The notes: generated from the letters alone by a model not told the origin. A stretch of DNA of 64,000 bases from CAVRXZ01 sp963773035 (GCA_963773035.1 CAVYZX010000008.1:1-64000), one strand, 5' to 3'; shown: positions 25,029 to 35,278, counted from the first letter of the stretch. Numbers and translations: made by a program.

Positions 25029-26133
25029 TTATGGAACAACGATAGCCCGTCCGACGATTTCGCCGCGGGCCAGCGCCTGATAGGCGGCGTCGGCTTCCAC
25101 CAGCGGAAACCGCTTCGTGACGATCGTCTCGGGCCGGAACGCGCCACGTGCGGCCAGCCGGATGATCTCCGGCATGTCCGCTCGGGTACGGGCGCCGTAC
25201 GAGCCGATGATCCGAAGGCCGCGGCGTACCAGCCTGGTGATTTCGACGGGCGCCGTCGTCTTGCCTGGTGCGATGCCGACCGCGACCATCCGGCCACCAT
25301 CGCCGATGATCTCCAGGGCTTGGGTAAACGTCTCTGGACGACCGAGGACTTCGAACGCGATGTCCACCCCGTGGCCGTCCGTGATCTCTCGAACGTACTC
25401 GGTTGCATTGGTCGTACGAGAATTGATGATGTCGGTGGCGCCCACACGACGCGCGATCTCGAGTTTGTCGTCGCGCACGTCGATGGCGATGATTTGCGAC
25501 GCTCCGAATGCGTGCGCGATTTGCACGACGTTCAGTCCGACGCCTCCGGCGGCCACGACCGCGACTCGTTCGCCGCCGCGAAGGTCCGCTCCGTGACGAA
25601 CCGCACCATATGCCGTAAACACCGCACAACCGAGCACGGACGATTCAAGAAGAGGGAGCCCGGCCGGGAGCGCGAAACACATCGGTGGCTGGAACGACGG
25701 CATATTCGGCGAGACCGGCCATCGAGTACATCCAGAGCGTCGAACCGTCGCTGCGTCGCAGTCGCGAGGTTCCGTCGTACAACGTGCCCTTCAGACGATT
25801 CATCGCGAAGAAGTTGTCGCAGAGGTCATCGCGTCCGATCGCGCACAGCCGGCAGCGCCCGCAGGGCATGATGAACGCCGACACGACATTCGTGCCCGGA
25901 GGAGGGCCGCTCACGCCCGGTCCGAGCGCTTCTATGGTGCCGGAGATTTCGTGCCCGAGTACGGCCGGCGTCGGAAATGCGACTTCAGCCTTGATGACGT
26001 GCAGGTCGGTGTGACAGACACCGCACGCATTGACCTTGACGAGGACCTCACCGTCGCGCGGCTCGGGAATAGGAATCCGTTCGACGTGCATCCCGCCAGG
26101 GGCTTCATTCAGAATCACCGCGTTCATCAACAT
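25029..26133 (-). CDS. Zinc-dependent alcohol dehydrogenase, one frameshift
   Basis: A medium-chain NAD(P)-dependent dehydrogenase of about 367 residues. Catalytic zinc ligands appear in CGVCHTDLHV and GHEISG; the structural zinc lobe is CGRCRLCAIGRDDLC; the Rossmann motif is VAVVAAGGVGLNVVQIA. The frame breaks near 25685 where GTGTTTCGC has one T too many: reading VVPATDVF then continues as ALPAGLPLLESSVLG. Both halves are otherwise intact, so the gene is probably functional. It sits 29 bp downstream of the MHS transporter gene and upstream of mmsA, suggesting oxidation of an imported alcohol or hydroxyacid. Confidence 0.88.
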
Positions 26134-26162
26134 GGCGTTTAGGTAGCTGGCAGCTTGTCAAT

Positions 26163-27461
26163 TCATTCGGCATCGATATCGTGCCGCAGCGTTTCCGTCG
26201 CGATGATGACCGAGACGATGGTGATAATTGCCATCCCAATCAGGTAGAGCGCCAGCGCGCCGCGACCGTAGCCGTACGTCAGAAGAGCCGTGGCGATGAT
26301 CGGCGACAGCCCGCCGGCCAGCACGGAGGACAGTTGCGCGCCGAGAGATGCTCCGCTGTACCGCACTCTCGCGCCAAACAGCTCGGAGAGGAAAGCCGCT
26401 TGTGGCGCGTACATCGCGGCGTGCGAACAAATGAAGGTCAGAATCAACGCGAGCCAGACGAGCGGCGGCGACCCGGTATCGAGGAGAAGGAACAGGGGAT
26501 AGGCGAGGACCGCCGTTGAGATCGCTCCGAAAAGATAGACGGGCTTGCGGCCAACCCGGTCCGACAGCGCACCAAAGAATGGGATCATTGGCAGTTCGAG
26601 GGCCGAGGCGATCAGAATCCCGTACAGGACGATGCTGCGGTCCATGTGAACGACCTGGGTGGCGTAGACGAGCGCAAACACGCTGTAGATGTAGAAGGCG
26701 CCGTTTTCTGCGAGGCGCGCTCCCATCGCCAGCAGTACCTGTTTTGGATAACGGCGCAGCACTTCGACAATCGGCTGGGTTGCTTCCCGGCGTGATTCTT
26801 TGAGCTTGGTAAAGGTGGGCGTCTCGAGAATCCGCAGTCGGATCAGCAGACCGATGAAGACCAGCACGATGCTGATCAGGAACGGAACCCGCCAGCCCCA
26901 CGAGAGGAACGCTTCCTCGTCCATTCGAGCGAAGAGCGAGAAAACGAGATTCGCCAGGAGGAGTCCCGCCGGCACCCCGATCTGCGGCCAGCTTCCGTAA
27001 TAGCCGCGTTTGCCTGGGGGAGCGTGCTCGATCGCCATCAGCACTGCACCGCCCCATTCGCCGCCCACGCCAAAGCCCTGCGCGATGCGGAGGATCACCA
27101 GGAGCACGGCGGCCATGGGTCCGAGGGTTTCGTAGGTCGGCAGCAGCCCGATCAGGAACGTCGCGACGCCCATGATGACCAGCGTCAGCACGAGCATCGA
27201 CTTGCGGCCGATCCGATCGCCGTAGTGGCCAATCACGATGCCGCCAACCGGTCGAGCCACGAACCCGACCGAGTAGGTCGCCAGGGACGCGAGCGTCCCC
27301 ATCAAGGGATCGAAGTTCGGAAAGAAGAGACGGTTGAGCACCAGCGCGGCGGCCGTTCCGTAGAGGAAGAAGTCGTACCATTCGATCGTGGTCCCGACGA
27401 GACTGGCCAACGCGACCATCCGAATCGACGTGGGTCTCGCAACGGTGGCTGGTGTGGCCAT
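26163..27461 (-). CDS. MFS transporter, metabolite:H+ symporter (MHS) family
   Basis: A 12-TM inner-membrane proton symporter of about 432 residues. MHS signatures are clear: SLVGTTIEWYDFFLYGTAAALV at the start, RPVGGIVIGHYGDRIGRKSML between TM2 and TM3, RIAQGFGVGGEWGGAVLM, and ALSDRVGRKPVYLFGA in the second half. MHS members take up carboxylates such as alpha-ketoglutarate, shikimate, citrate or aromatic acids. ATG 27461 (MATPATVARP) is preferred over one 18 codons upstream. It is 19 bp after the response regulator gene, so uptake is probably under its control. Confidence 0.93.
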   Translation of the reverse strand: MATPATVARPTSIRMVALASLVGTTIEWYDFFLYGTAAALVLNRLFFPNFDPLMGTLASLATYSVGFVARPVGGIVIGHYGDRIGRKSMLVLTLVIMGVATFLIGLLPTYETLGPMAAVLLVILRIAQGFGVGGEWGGAVLMAIEHAPPGKRGYYGSWPQIGVPAGLLLANLVFSLFARMDEEAFLSWGWRVPFLISIVLVFIGLLIRLRILETPTFTKLKESRREATQPIVEVLRRYPKQVLLAMGARLAENGAFYIYSVFALVYATQVVHMDRSIVLYGILIASALELPMIPFFGALSDRVGRKPVYLFGAISTAVLAYPLFLLLDTGSPPLVWLALILTFICSHAAMYAPQAAFLSELFGARVRYSGASLGAQLSSVLAGGLSPIIATALLTYGYGRGALALYLIGMAIITIVSVIIATETLRHDIDAE

Positions 27462-27480
27462 GGTGTCTCTGTGGGTCGAT

Positions 27481-28110
27481 TCAGCGGATGTGGACGATGC
27501 CTCGCCGAAGCGCAACGTTCACCGCCGCCGTGCGCTCGCTGACCTTGAGTTTGGCAAAGATATTCTTCAGATGGACCTGGACGGTTTCTTCGCTGATGCC
27601 CAGTGTGGCCGCGATCTCCTTGTTACGTCTCCCTTCCGACACGAGCTCCATCACCTGGATCTCGCGTGGCGTCAACGTCGGCGCCGCCGCACGTTCATCC
27701 AGCCGGGCCTTGACGTCGGGGCGGATGGGACGCCGGCCCGCGTGGACCTCGCGGACGAAATGAATCAGATCGTCAGAGAGTGTGTCCTTCAGCAGGTACG
27801 TCGTCGCTCCGGCCGTGAGCGATCGATGGATATCTTCGTCGCCCTGGTACATCGTCAAGACGATGATCCGTGCGTCCGCATCCTCGCGGCGGATCGCCTG
27901 AATGGCTTCGAGCCCGCTCATGGTCGGCAGCTGAAGGTCCATCAAGGTGACGTCCGGTCGTTCCCGTTTGAAGAGTGCGACCGCTTCTTCGCCTGTCGCA
28001 GCCGAGCCGATCACTTCCATATCGGGCTGGCGCGCGATGATGAGTGAGATGCCCTCGCGGACGATTCGATGATCATCCACACAGAGCACGCGAATTGTTG
28101 ACTTGGTCAT
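27481..28110 (-). CDS. NarL/FixJ-type response regulator
   Basis: A receiver domain (VLCVDDHRIVREG, phospho-acceptor Asp in VTLMDLQLP, switch Thr in IIVLTMYQ, Lys in YLLKDTL) is followed by a LuxR-type helix-turn-helix (LTPREIQVMELVSEGRRNKEIAATLGISEETVQVHLKNIFAKLKV). The 209 residues fit the family. It binds DNA as a phosphorylated dimer. The partner is the propeller kinase immediately upstream (101 bp gap). Likely targets are the downstream transporter and dehydrogenases and possibly the divergent DUF1592 unit. Confidence 0.95.
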   Translation of the reverse strand: MTKSTIRVLCVDDHRIVREGISLIIARQPDMEVIGSAATGEEAVALFKRERPDVTLMDLQLPTMSGLEAIQAIRREDADARIIVLTMYQGDEDIHRSLTAGATTYLLKDTLSDDLIHFVREVHAGRRPIRPDVKARLDERAAAPTLTPREIQVMELVSEGRRNKEIAATLGISEETVQVHLKNIFAKLKVSERTAAVNVALRRGIVHIR

Positions 28111-28211
28111 AACTTTAGCTGCCGCTCATCCATGCTTTCAGGATCCATGATCGATCGATTAGACTGCCAGAATGAACCAAGCGAATCATTCGGTCAGCAG
28201 TTAGCATTTGA

Positions 28212-31211
28212 TCATCGATGATTATGCGTGGGCACCACCGTCTCCACCTGAGTGCCCCGTCCTACGGATGTCGCGATCCTGAATCGGGCGCCCAGTTCCT
28301 CCGCTCGTTCACGCATCGTCGTCAGGCCGTAATGGTTCTCCATCTCGTGCGCGACTATGTCGCCATGATCGAATCCGCAACCGTCGTCCGACACTCGCAG
28401 GGTGATCGAGGCGTCCTCGAAGCGGAGCTCGGCGTGAATTTTCTTCGCCTGAGCGTGACGGATAGCGTTGGTAATGGCCTCTTGTCCGATTCGAAGCAGC
28501 TGGTTCTCCACCTTGGCCGAGCATCGACGTGGCGTGCCCGTGACAGTTGCCGCGAAACGTACTGGCTGCGCGGACGCGGCACGTTTTCCGAAGTCCTGCA
28601 ATGCGGCGACGAGGTCGTGAGTCTCCAGCGTCGGCGAGCGCAGGTCCCAAATCGATTGACGCGCTTCACGAATATAAGCCTCGATGTGCCGCCTGATTCG
28701 CAGGAGTTGAGCTTTGGCGGCTGACGACGACGAGTCGAGCGTGGTGGAGATGGCATCGAATTGTAAGGCAACGCCGACCAGGCTTTGAAGCAGAGTGTCG
28801 TGAATCTCTCGGCTCAGGCGCGCGCGTTCAGCCAGCACGAACGAGAACTGACGGCGAACCAATCCAAGCCGGACTCGCCAGGCGCCCCAAACGGCCAATG
28901 CGATCATCGCGGCGGTCATCGCGTAGAACCAGCTCGATTGATAGAAGGCCGGGCGGATCGCAAAGTCCCATGCCGCCGTCGACGAGGTCCACGTGCCGTC
29001 CTCGGTGTCGGCCTCGACCCTGAATCGGTAGTCGCGCGGCGAAAGGTTCGTGTAGAAAGCCTGGCGGCGAGTCCCCGCATCAATCCAATCCGTATCGAAG
29101 CCGTCGAGGCGGTAACGGAATCGGATCTTGTTCGAGGCGGTGAGCGTGAGCGCAGAATAGCTGATCTGCAGACGCCTTGTACCGGCAGGGAGCTGGGTCT
29201 GAGGTGTCGGACTGAGCCGGCTTTCGTTCGCTACCGCTCTTTCAATCCGAACAGGCGCCCGAGCGAGAGTGCGCGCGGGCTCGACCGTGCGTACGTCGAC
29301 GAGCGTCAAACCGCCCCCACGGACGAACCAGAGTCGGCCGTCCGCGCCGCGGACCGATCGAATGCTCCCGAGCGGAGCACCGGCAAGGCCGTCGGACGTG
29401 TCGTAGAGCCTGTACTGAACACGATAGACGGTCGCGGCAGCCGCCTTACTGAACTCCTCGCGACTGAGACGAACCAGTCCGCGGTCGATGCTCAACCACA
29501 AATACCCATCGTCGTCATCCACGATCGAGAGCACGCCGTTGCCGGGCAACCCGTTCGGTCGGCCTACGGTCGTGACGCGATCGTGCTCGAATCGGCTCAG
29601 GCCGCCTGTGCCTCCGAACCATACGACGCCATCTTTGTCGGCAAAGATCGAGCTGATCGTTCTGTGAACCCCGTCGCTCAGACCGTCCTTGGCGCTGAGC
29701 AGGCGGAACGATCCGTTCAGGTCGAGATATCCGATTCTGCCTTCGTCGAATGCCGCCCACACGCGTCCGTTTTGGTCGGTCCGAGCCGTGGTCACGCGCT
29801 TCAGTCCCAAGTCGTCGGGAACGTTGAGCCGGACGAGATTCGTGCCATCCCACTTGGACAACCAGTCGCTGAAGAGGAGCCAGATGCCTCCACGAGCGTC
29901 CGGCGTGATCACGGTGATCGACGAGAGCGGATACTGTTGCGGGGGAAGCTTGACCGGAACCTGTACGCCGTTGCGGAGCGCGAACAGTCCTTCGTTCGTT
30001 CCGATCCAGAGTGAGCCTTGAGGATCCCGCAACAACGCGCGGATCCCAGGTCCGGGAGTAATTCTCTCGCGCTGCGGATGGCCGGGGGACGTCGAGAAGC
30101 GAATCAATCCGTTGGTGGTTCCGGCCCAGACGCTCGAGTCGTTGGTTCTTTCCACTGCGACGACGAATCCGATGCTCTCGACGGGCGTCAACGAGCGCTG
30201 CGTAAGGCGATGCAAGCCGCCTGTCGTGCCCACCCAGATGTTGTTCTCACGATCTTCCAGAAGAGACTGGACGGAGTCGCTGGACAGGCCAGTTCGCAAC
30301 GCCGTTTGCTCGATCCGAAGGCTGGGGGTGTGCGCGGATTTGCTCTTTTGCTCGCCGTTCTCGGCGGGTCTCACGCGCCAAAGCCCCTCACCGAGTGTCG
30401 CGACCCACAGGTTGCCGTGACGGTCGTGCATCAATCGATATCCGCTGCCCTCCAGCGGGCGCGGAGGTGAGCTCGGCTCGCCGAGTCTTCTGAAGCCTGT
30501 GACGATGTCGGTGATCCAGATTGTGCCTTCCGCGTCCTCACTGACGCCCCACATGAAGCCTGGCGTCATTCGCTCGAACGCATCCGTTTCTCCGACTCGT
30601 CTGAACAGCCCGCTTCGTGCCGTTCCAACCCACAGTTCACCCTTACTGCTGACGAACGGATGCTGAATAAGAGGCTCGCGCCCGTCATACAACAGATCGA
30701 TCTTGGACCAATGTCCGTCCTGGACTCGGTACAGCGAGTTGTCACTCACGGCCCAGACGGTCCCGCGATGATCCTCAATGAGATCAGCGATCGATCCCAG
30801 CACACCTCCAGGCTGATCGACAGGGCGGATCTGTCCATCGCGAATCCGTCTGACTCCACCACCGTTGGCAAACCCCACCCAGAGGCTGCCGTCGCGAGTG
30901 ATGCACAATGCGGACGCGGGGAGCTTGGGAAGCGGTGTGTCGCTGAGAGCGTCCCAGGGCGTGAAGCGCACGCCGTCGAATCGAAGCAGACCGGCGTCCG
31001 CCCCGATCCAGAGATAACCATCCCGATCCTGCGCGATGGAATAGACCGTGCCGAGCGGCACGCCGTCACCATCCGTCCAGGAGGTCAGCGCATAGCCCGT
31101 CAGCAGGTTGTCCAAATCTGCGGCTGTGGCGGTCGCAGTCGGCGCCGTCAGAATCAGCAAGCCACACAGCAATGCGCGCATGTATCTGGTGGGCAAGATA
31201 TGCGAAATCAT
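28212..31211 (-). CDS. Sensor histidine kinase with two-component-regulator propeller and HisKA_3 domains
   Basis: A 999-residue membrane kinase. A signal peptide (LLCGLLILTAPTATATA) leads to about 14 periplasmic propeller repeats (for example VYSIAQDRDGYLWIGADAGLLRFDG, IWVGTTGGLHRL) forming two beta-propellers, then a Y_Y_Y domain (FRYRLDGFDTDWIDAGTRRQAFYTNLSPRDYRFRV), one TM helix at about 755-775, and a cytoplasmic HisKA_3/HATPase core: His at about 803 in LSREIHDTLLQSL, N box in EAITNAIRHAQAKK, G box in VSDDGCGFD. Such kinases sense periplasmic carbohydrates or other ligands. It phosphorylates the regulator encoded downstream. Its start is 194 bp from the divergent DUF1592 gene. Confidence 0.95.
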   Translation of the reverse strand: MISHILPTRYMRALLCGLLILTAPTATATAADLDNLLTGYALTSWTDGDGVPLGTVYSIAQDRDGYLWIGADAGLLRFDGVRFTPWDALSDTPLPKLPASALCITRDGSLWVGFANGGGVRRIRDGQIRPVDQPGGVLGSIADLIEDHRGTVWAVSDNSLYRVQDGHWSKIDLLYDGREPLIQHPFVSSKGELWVGTARSGLFRRVGETDAFERMTPGFMWGVSEDAEGTIWITDIVTGFRRLGEPSSPPRPLEGSGYRLMHDRHGNLWVATLGEGLWRVRPAENGEQKSKSAHTPSLRIEQTALRTGLSSDSVQSLLEDRENNIWVGTTGGLHRLTQRSLTPVESIGFVVAVERTNDSSVWAGTTNGLIRFSTSPGHPQRERITPGPGIRALLRDPQGSLWIGTNEGLFALRNGVQVPVKLPPQQYPLSSITVITPDARGGIWLLFSDWLSKWDGTNLVRLNVPDDLGLKRVTTARTDQNGRVWAAFDEGRIGYLDLNGSFRLLSAKDGLSDGVHRTISSIFADKDGVVWFGGTGGLSRFEHDRVTTVGRPNGLPGNGVLSIVDDDDGYLWLSIDRGLVRLSREEFSKAAAATVYRVQYRLYDTSDGLAGAPLGSIRSVRGADGRLWFVRGGGLTLVDVRTVEPARTLARAPVRIERAVANESRLSPTPQTQLPAGTRRLQISYSALTLTASNKIRFRYRLDGFDTDWIDAGTRRQAFYTNLSPRDYRFRVEADTEDGTWTSSTAAWDFAIRPAFYQSSWFYAMTAAMIALAVWGAWRVRLGLVRRQFSFVLAERARLSREIHDTLLQSLVGVALQFDAISTTLDSSSSAAKAQLLRIRRHIEAYIREARQSIWDLRSPTLETHDLVAALQDFGKRAASAQPVRFAATVTGTPRRCSAKVENQLLRIGQEAITNAIRHAQAKKIHAELRFEDASITLRVSDDGCGFDHGDIVAHEMENHYGLTTMRERAEELGARFRIATSVGRGTQVETVVPTHNHR

Positions 31212-31312
31212 GCCATGAAGGCGCCCCTACCACCTTTTAGGTATTGCCCTTTGCCATTTGCGACCATAGTTTTCTTGCACGGACAGGCACCGATCAAGGT
31301 GCGGTCAACTTC

Positions 31313-31342
31313 TTTAAGCACCCCTTAAATAAGTGATAAAAT
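31313..31342 (+). promoter_or_regulatory. Candidate sigma-70-like promoter with overlapping dyad before the DUF1592 gene
   Basis: TTAAGC (31314-31319), 17 nt, then TAAAAT (31337-31342) preceded by TG, giving a start near 31349 and a leader of about 57 nt. A perfect dyad TTTAAG-N5-CTTAAA (31313-31329) overlaps the -35 region and could be an operator. Inference from spacing only. Confidence 0.4.
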
Positions 31343-31405
31343 TCAGCTTCACTGCCTTGTTGGGAAAAGAAACGAGGCTCGGGAGCTGGGCATGAGAAAG
31401 GCCCG

Positions 31406-33874
31406 ATGAATAGGCGAACACTCGCACTGGCCGCATGTCTATGGGCCTGGTCCGCGATGTGGACTGCTTCACAGGCTGCCGGTCCGCAGGACAGGTCCGC
31501 AACCCCTGCCTCCACTCGTGCCGACGCGCCAGCTTCAAACACTTCCGACTACCACGCGGTTCTCCAAAAATACTGCATCACGTGCCACAACGAGCGCACC
31601 AAGATCGCCGGCCTGATGCTGGACAAATTAGACGTCAACAACGTAGCGGGCGGTGCGGACGCCTGGGAAAAGGTCGTTCGGAAGGTGCGCGTCGGGATGA
31701 TGCCACCGCAAGGATCGGCCCGCCCGGACCAGGAAACGCGTCAGTCTCTCGTCACCTGGCTCGCTTCCGAGCTCGATCGGGCTTCGGCGGCTAATCTGAA
31801 TCCCGGCCGCGGATTGATTCATCGGTTCAACCGTGCCGAGTACGCCAACGCCATCCGTGATTTGTTTGCGCTCGACATCGACACCTCGTCGATGTTGCCG
31901 CCAGACGACTCGGCGTACGGCTTCGACAACATCGCCGACGCCTTGGGTGTCTCGCCTGTGCTGCTGGAGCGATATTTGACGGCGGCCGACAAAGTCACGT
32001 CGCTGGCGGTCGGCGATCCCGAGACTGGTCCGTACGGCCAGACCTTCCGAATCCGTCAGGACGCATCGCAGGATACGCACATCGAAGGCCTGCCGCTCGG
32101 CACCGTCGGCGGCATTCTCGCCAAGACCACTCTGCCGCTCGACGGCGAGTACTCGTTCTCGATTCGATTGTTCCGGACGAACCTTGGCGTCGTGCGCGGC
32201 CTCGAATACGACCACCAGATCGAGTTCGCCGTGGACGGCGAGCGCGTGCACCTCTCGCATATCGGCGGGGATGAGGACTTCAAGGCGAATCTGAAGAACA
32301 TGACGAAGGCCGGGGATGATGTCGAGGCGCGCGCGGCGTTCAAGATGCCGCTGAAGGCTGGCCCGCATACGATCACGGTCGCGTTCCTCGAGAGAACGGC
32401 AGCGCCGAATCCGCTTCGACTCCAGCCGTTCATCCGCAGCTCCAACGACACGCTCGACACCATTGGGCATCCGCACCTCGACACGTTCACGCTGACCGGT
32501 CCATTCAATCCCACCGGCTCGGGCGATACGCCCAGCCGCCGCCGCGTTTTCTTCTGCCGGCCGACGACCAAGGCCGAAGAAGACCCGTGCGCCCGGAGAA
32601 TCCTTTCAACCTTTGCGCGCCGCGCGTATCGCGGCATGGCGACTCCGGCGGATATCGATCGGCTGTTCGAGTTCTACCAGGTGGGCAGGCGCGACGGAAC
32701 CTTCGAAAAGGGCGTCCAGGTCGCCCTTCAGCGGATGCTGGCCAGCCCGAAGTTCGTGTTCCGGGTCGAGCGCGATCCTGACAACCTCGCCGCTGGAGCC
32801 GTCTACAGGGTGAGCGATCTCGAGCTCGCGTCGCGGCTGTCGTTCTTCCTGTGGAGCAGCATTCCCGACGATCAGCTGCTGCAGGTTGCCCGCCAAGGCA
32901 CGCTTCACACGCCGGCCGTCCTGAACCAGCAGGTGAAGCGAATGCTCAACGATCCGAAGTCGGACGCGTTGATCACCAACTTCGCGGGTCAATGGCTGTA
33001 CCTGCGGAACCTGAAGAACTTCCAGCCGAATTCGCTCGAGTTCCCCGACTTCGACGACAACCTGCGCCAGGCGATGCAGCGCGAAACGGAGCTGTTCTTC
33101 GAAAGCGTCATGCGCGAGAACCGGAACGTGCTCGACCTCATGACGGCGGACTACACCTTCTTGAACGAGCGTCTCGCCAGGCACTACAACGTTCCGAATA
33201 TCTACGGCAGCCACTTCCGGCGTGTCGTCCTCAAAGACGATGCGAGAAAAGGCCTGTTGGGGAAGGGCGCGATCTTGATGGTGACGTCGCACGCCGATCG
33301 AACGTCGCCTGTCGTTCGGGGCAAGTGGATTCTCGACAACCTGCTCGATGCGCCTCCGCCGCCAATGCCGAACAACGTTCCGCCGCTCAACGAGAGCGCC
33401 AACCGCGGTGGAAAGATTCTGACCATGCGTGAGCGGATGGAAGAACACCGTCAGAATCCCGTTTGCGCCTCATGCCACAAGATCATGGATCCCATCGGAC
33501 TGTCGATGGAGAACTTCGATGCGGTCGGCGCGTGGCGTACGCGTGATGGCGGAACGCTCGGAAATCCGATCGATGCGTCGGGTGAGCTGTTGGACGGGAC
33601 GAAGGTGGACGGCGTCGTGACGCTTCGGCAGGCGCTCGTGCGACAGCCGGAAATCTTCGTTGGAACGGTCACCGAGAAGCTGATGACTTACGCGTTGGGC
33701 CGCGGCCTGGCCTACTACGACATGCCTGCGGTCCGTGCGATCGTGCGTGACACGGCGCCAGACTATCGGTTCACCTCGATCGTTCTGGGCATCGTCAATA
33801 GCGCGCCGTTTCAAAAGCGGATCAAGGTTGCGCCAGATATCGAGAATCCCGCGGTCAAGACTGCGGAGCGATAG
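31406..33874 (+). CDS. DUF1592/DUF1588/DUF1585-type cytochrome-like secreted protein
   Basis: An 822-residue exported protein of the Planctomycete-cytochrome-related class. The signal peptide (TLALAACLWAWSAMWTASQA) is followed by an N-terminal haem motif CITCH (57-61), DUF1587-like HRFNRAEYANAIRDLF, a carbohydrate-binding-like beta domain, DUF1595 FARRAYRGMATPADIDRL, DUF1592 ASRLSFFLWSSIPDDQLL, DUF1588 GKGAILMVTSHADRTSPVVRGKWIL, and DUF1585 at the C-terminus. A second CASCHKIMDPIG lies at about 687-691. Function is unknown; two haems imply redox chemistry. GAGAAAGG lies 6 nt before the ATG. The DUF1552 gene follows after 87 bp, the usual partner. Confidence 0.93.
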   Translation: MNRRTLALAACLWAWSAMWTASQAAGPQDRSATPASTRADAPASNTSDYHAVLQKYCITCHNERTKIAGLMLDKLDVNNVAGGADAWEKVVRKVRVGMMPPQGSARPDQETRQSLVTWLASELDRASAANLNPGRGLIHRFNRAEYANAIRDLFALDIDTSSMLPPDDSAYGFDNIADALGVSPVLLERYLTAADKVTSLAVGDPETGPYGQTFRIRQDASQDTHIEGLPLGTVGGILAKTTLPLDGEYSFSIRLFRTNLGVVRGLEYDHQIEFAVDGERVHLSHIGGDEDFKANLKNMTKAGDDVEARAAFKMPLKAGPHTITVAFLERTAAPNPLRLQPFIRSSNDTLDTIGHPHLDTFTLTGPFNPTGSGDTPSRRRVFFCRPTTKAEEDPCARRILSTFARRAYRGMATPADIDRLFEFYQVGRRDGTFEKGVQVALQRMLASPKFVFRVERDPDNLAAGAVYRVSDLELASRLSFFLWSSIPDDQLLQVARQGTLHTPAVLNQQVKRMLNDPKSDALITNFAGQWLYLRNLKNFQPNSLEFPDFDDNLRQAMQRETELFFESVMRENRNVLDLMTADYTFLNERLARHYNVPNIYGSHFRRVVLKDDARKGLLGKGAILMVTSHADRTSPVVRGKWILDNLLDAPPPPMPNNVPPLNESANRGGKILTMRERMEEHRQNPVCASCHKIMDPIGLSMENFDAVGAWRTRDGGTLGNPIDASGELLDGTKVDGVVTLRQALVRQPEIFVGTVTEKLMTYALGRGLAYYDMPAVRAIVRDTAPDYRFTSIVLGIVNSAPFQKRIKVAPDIENPAVKTAER

Positions 33875-33881
33875 TCCAGCG

Positions 33882-33908
33882 CTTAAGGCTCAGGGCTTAG
33901 GGATCAGG
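33882..33908. repeat. AGGGCTN-type heptad array, short
   Basis: Units AAGGCTC, AGGGCTT, AGGGATC, AGG start about 8 bp after the stop of the DUF1592 gene, as with the array at 7015. Confidence 0.7.
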
Positions 33909-33961
33909 AACTAGACGGACGATAAACGTTACGAAGAACGACTGAAAAGGAGCTCGCTGCC

Positions 33962-35278
33962 ATGTTCATCACCAAGATGTCGTTGCCTCGGCGGACGTTC
34001 TTGCGCGGCATGGGGGTCACGTTAGCGCTGCCGCTGCTCGAATCCATGGTTCCGGCCTTGACGGCGACCGCCGCGACCGCGGCCAATCCGCAGCGCCGTT
34101 TCGGGGCGATCTTCGTGCCCCTCGGCGAGCGGCCGGGCTACTGGACACCCAAGACGGTGGGTGAGAACTTCGAGCTCAACACGATCTTGAAGCCGCTCGA
34201 GGCGTTCCGCGACCATTTGACCGTGGTCTCGGAGCTCTGCAACCCGATGGACGGTCACGCCCCGACTGTCGCCGCCTGGCTCAGCGGCTCGATCCCCAAG
34301 CAGACCATCGCCGAGAACGTCCACATCGGCGTCACCATCGATCAAGTGATCGCGAAGCAGATTGGACAGGACACCGTCTTCCCGTCGCTCGAACTGGCGA
34401 CCGAAGATTTCACGGGGTACGTCGGCGGCTGCGATACGCAATATGCCTGCGCGTACATGAACACGCTGTCATGGTCGACCGCCACCACACCCTTGCCGAT
34501 GGAAATCAATCCGCGCGTGACGTTCGAGCGGATGTTCGGCCGCGCGGGGAGCAGCACGCAGCGCCTGGCGCGGATGAAAACGGATCGGAGCATCCTCGAT
34601 TCCGTCAAGAACGACGTCAAAGATCTCGAGAACGGGCTGGGGCCGCGGGACCGGGTTCGGCTCAACGACTACCTCGACAACGTCCGCGAGATCGAGCAGC
34701 GGATTCAGCGCGCGGAGAAGCAGGCCACAACTGACGTTCCCGTTCCGAATGCACCCATCGGCGTACCCGAGTCGTTCGAAGAGCACGTCGCCCTGCAGTT
34801 CGACCTGCTCGCGCTTGCGTACGAGGCCAACATCACCAAAGTGTTCACGTTCATGATGAGCCGCGACGCGAGCCAGCGTGTGTATCCGAACATCGGTGTG
34901 AACGAGCCGCACCACTCGATGTCGCACCACGGGAACAACCCGGAGAAGCTCTCGAATCTCGTCACATTGAACACGTATCACGTGTCGCTGTTCGCGAAGT
35001 TCCTGGAAAAGCTGAAGTCAACTCCCGACGGCGACGGCTCGTTGCTCGACCATTCGCTAATCCTTTACGGCAGCGGTATGAGCGAGAGCGACACGCATTC
35101 ACGCCTCAACGTGCCGGCCGCGATCCTCGGCGGTGGCGCTGGTCTCATGAAGGGGAACCGTCATATTCAGGCGCCGAAGGAAACGCCGTTGGCGAACCTG
35201 ATGCTGGACTTCGCCAACAAGTTCGGCTGCGAGATGGACAAGTTCGGCACGCTCAGCACGGGCCGTTTAGAGGTCTGA
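33962..35278 (+). CDS. DUF1552 protein with Tat signal
   Basis: A 438-residue protein with a twin-arginine signal (PRRTFLRGMGVTLALPLLESM) implying export of a folded, possibly cofactor-bearing protein. The body matches DUF1552, related to the alkaline-phosphatase-like/DUF1501 fold: IFVPLGERPGYWTP, LTVVSELCNPMDGHAPTVAAWLSG, FTFMMSRDASQRVY, HHSMSHHGNN, and SLILYGSGMSESDTHS. Histidine and aspartate clusters suggest a metal site, but no activity is established. It nearly always accompanies DUF1592 proteins, as here. Confidence 0.93.
   Translation: MFITKMSLPRRTFLRGMGVTLALPLLESMVPALTATAATAANPQRRFGAIFVPLGERPGYWTPKTVGENFELNTILKPLEAFRDHLTVVSELCNPMDGHAPTVAAWLSGSIPKQTIAENVHIGVTIDQVIAKQIGQDTVFPSLELATEDFTGYVGGCDTQYACAYMNTLSWSTATTPLPMEINPRVTFERMFGRAGSSTQRLARMKTDRSILDSVKNDVKDLENGLGPRDRVRLNDYLDNVREIEQRIQRAEKQATTDVPVPNAPIGVPESFEEHVALQFDLLALAYEANITKVFTFMMSRDASQRVYPNIGVNEPHHSMSHHGNNPEKLSNLVTLNTYHVSLFAKFLEKLKSTPDGDGSLLDHSLILYGSGMSESDTHSRLNVPAAILGGGAGLMKGNRHIQAPKETPLANLMLDFANKFGCEMDKFGTLSTGRLEV

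Noticed and set aside
24845..25447. N-terminal extension of mmsA by about 200 codons
   Set aside because: The extension runs through the GTGCTNG array and out of frame through adh; AGGAG precedes the ATG at 24844.
28785..30014. Plus-strand open frame of 409 codons
   Set aside because: Antisense to the propeller kinase, Arg-rich and without domain sequence; a shadow.
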